DNA of 64,000 bases. Source: an uncultured Clostridia bacterium. Lineage in GTDB: Bacteria > Bacillota > Clostridia > Christensenellales > Borkfalkiaceae. This document shows, in pieces, positions 63,887-64,000 of the stretch. A program made the position numbers and the translations under genes. A model generated the notes under the pieces. The model saw only the letters and a program-made list of their open reading frames with translations, was not told the DNA's origin and ran no database searches. The stretch is from positions 89,443-153,442 of the forward strand of contig CAJFTM010000001.1 of assembly GCA_904419945.1 (NCBI GenBank), in the 5' to 3' direction. The stretch's first letter is position 1; every line of letters starts with the position of its first letter.

Positions 63887-64000
63887 GTGCGTACATTTTT
63901 TCTTGAAATTATCACTCCGGAAAAGACATTTTTCCGCGGTGAAGTGGAGAGTATCAATATTCCCTCAGTCGGCGGGGCCTGCACGGTCATGGCGGGCCAT
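63887..64000 (+). CDS. atpC: ATP synthase F1 subunit epsilon, partial
   Basis: The first 38 codons, cut by the window end. The product starts (GTG) RTFFLEIITPEKTFFRGEVES, then PSVGG...VMAGH, which is the epsilon beta-sandwich. GTG at 63887 follows GGAGG. Last gene of the ATP synthase operon. Confidence 0.9.
   Translation, partial: MRTFFLEIITPEKTFFRGEVESINIPSVGGACTVMAGH

Overview
The window reads as chromosomal DNA of an anaerobic, GC-rich (over 50% by eye) clostridial Firmicute. Evidence for this: SpoIVB peptidase (9395-10399) and a YtxC-like protein next to thrS (sporulation-lineage genes), HPr kinase (hprK), a Thr T-box, an infC-rpmI-rplT operon with its leader, a two-gene minimal SUF (SMS-type) iron-sulfur system, reverse rubrerythrin, and strong AGGAGG ribosome binding sites with sigma-A promoters. 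An uncultured gut lineage such as Christensenellales would fit, but that placement is inference. No rRNA, tRNA or CRISPR array was seen.

Layout. 0-9.2 kb: a possible right end of an IS200/IS605-type element, a Cys-rich small membrane protein, then a minus-strand block with an acyl-CoA synthetase, a lipoprotein, an alpha/beta hydrolase coupled to an APH-type kinase, an AraC regulator, and an ECF sigma factor coupled to a membrane protein with 24 consecutive aspartates. The lipoprotein at 3-4 kb is a paralogue of the sigma-linked membrane protein, and both loci share a 38-bp upstream element. 9.4-24 kb: spoIVB, a PC4-like protein, purB, sufC-sufB, copA (with an in-frame CopZ-like tail that has its own ribosome binding site), an ArsR regulator, uvrC, a HAD phosphatase, hprK, and a polar amino-acid ABC transporter with a YerC/TrpR-like regulator.

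24-35 kb is the accessory part: a lipid-anchored collagen-like/GLUG surface protein broken by a frameshift, a Ca2+ P-type ATPase overlapping tail-to-tail with a membrane-anchored GH5 glycosidase, a small terminated transcript with a 13-codon ORF, tandem AT-rich lipoproteins with an InlB-type B-repeat, and two gene remnants. 35-45 kb returns to core genes: leuS, ytxC-like, T-box/thrS, infC (AUU start)-rpmI-rplT, an RNA methyltransferase, yebC, proA.

45-58 kb: a gene-poor stretch, an Ig-like protein paired with an exported metallo-beta-lactamase-fold protein, typA/bipA, an iron alcohol dehydrogenase, a membrane protein with an InlB repeat and a C-terminal ribosomal uL15-like domain, a YtrA-type GntR/ABC operon, a small alarmone synthetase, reverse rubrerythrin and a PH-like membrane protein. 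58-64 kb: the F-type ATP synthase operon atpB-E-F-H-A-G-D-C (atpC cut by the window end), in which the delta subunit is reduced to its C-terminal part.

An intergenic motif (core AGTAYTATG) recurs at least six times between unrelated genes and is not explained by any annotated feature.
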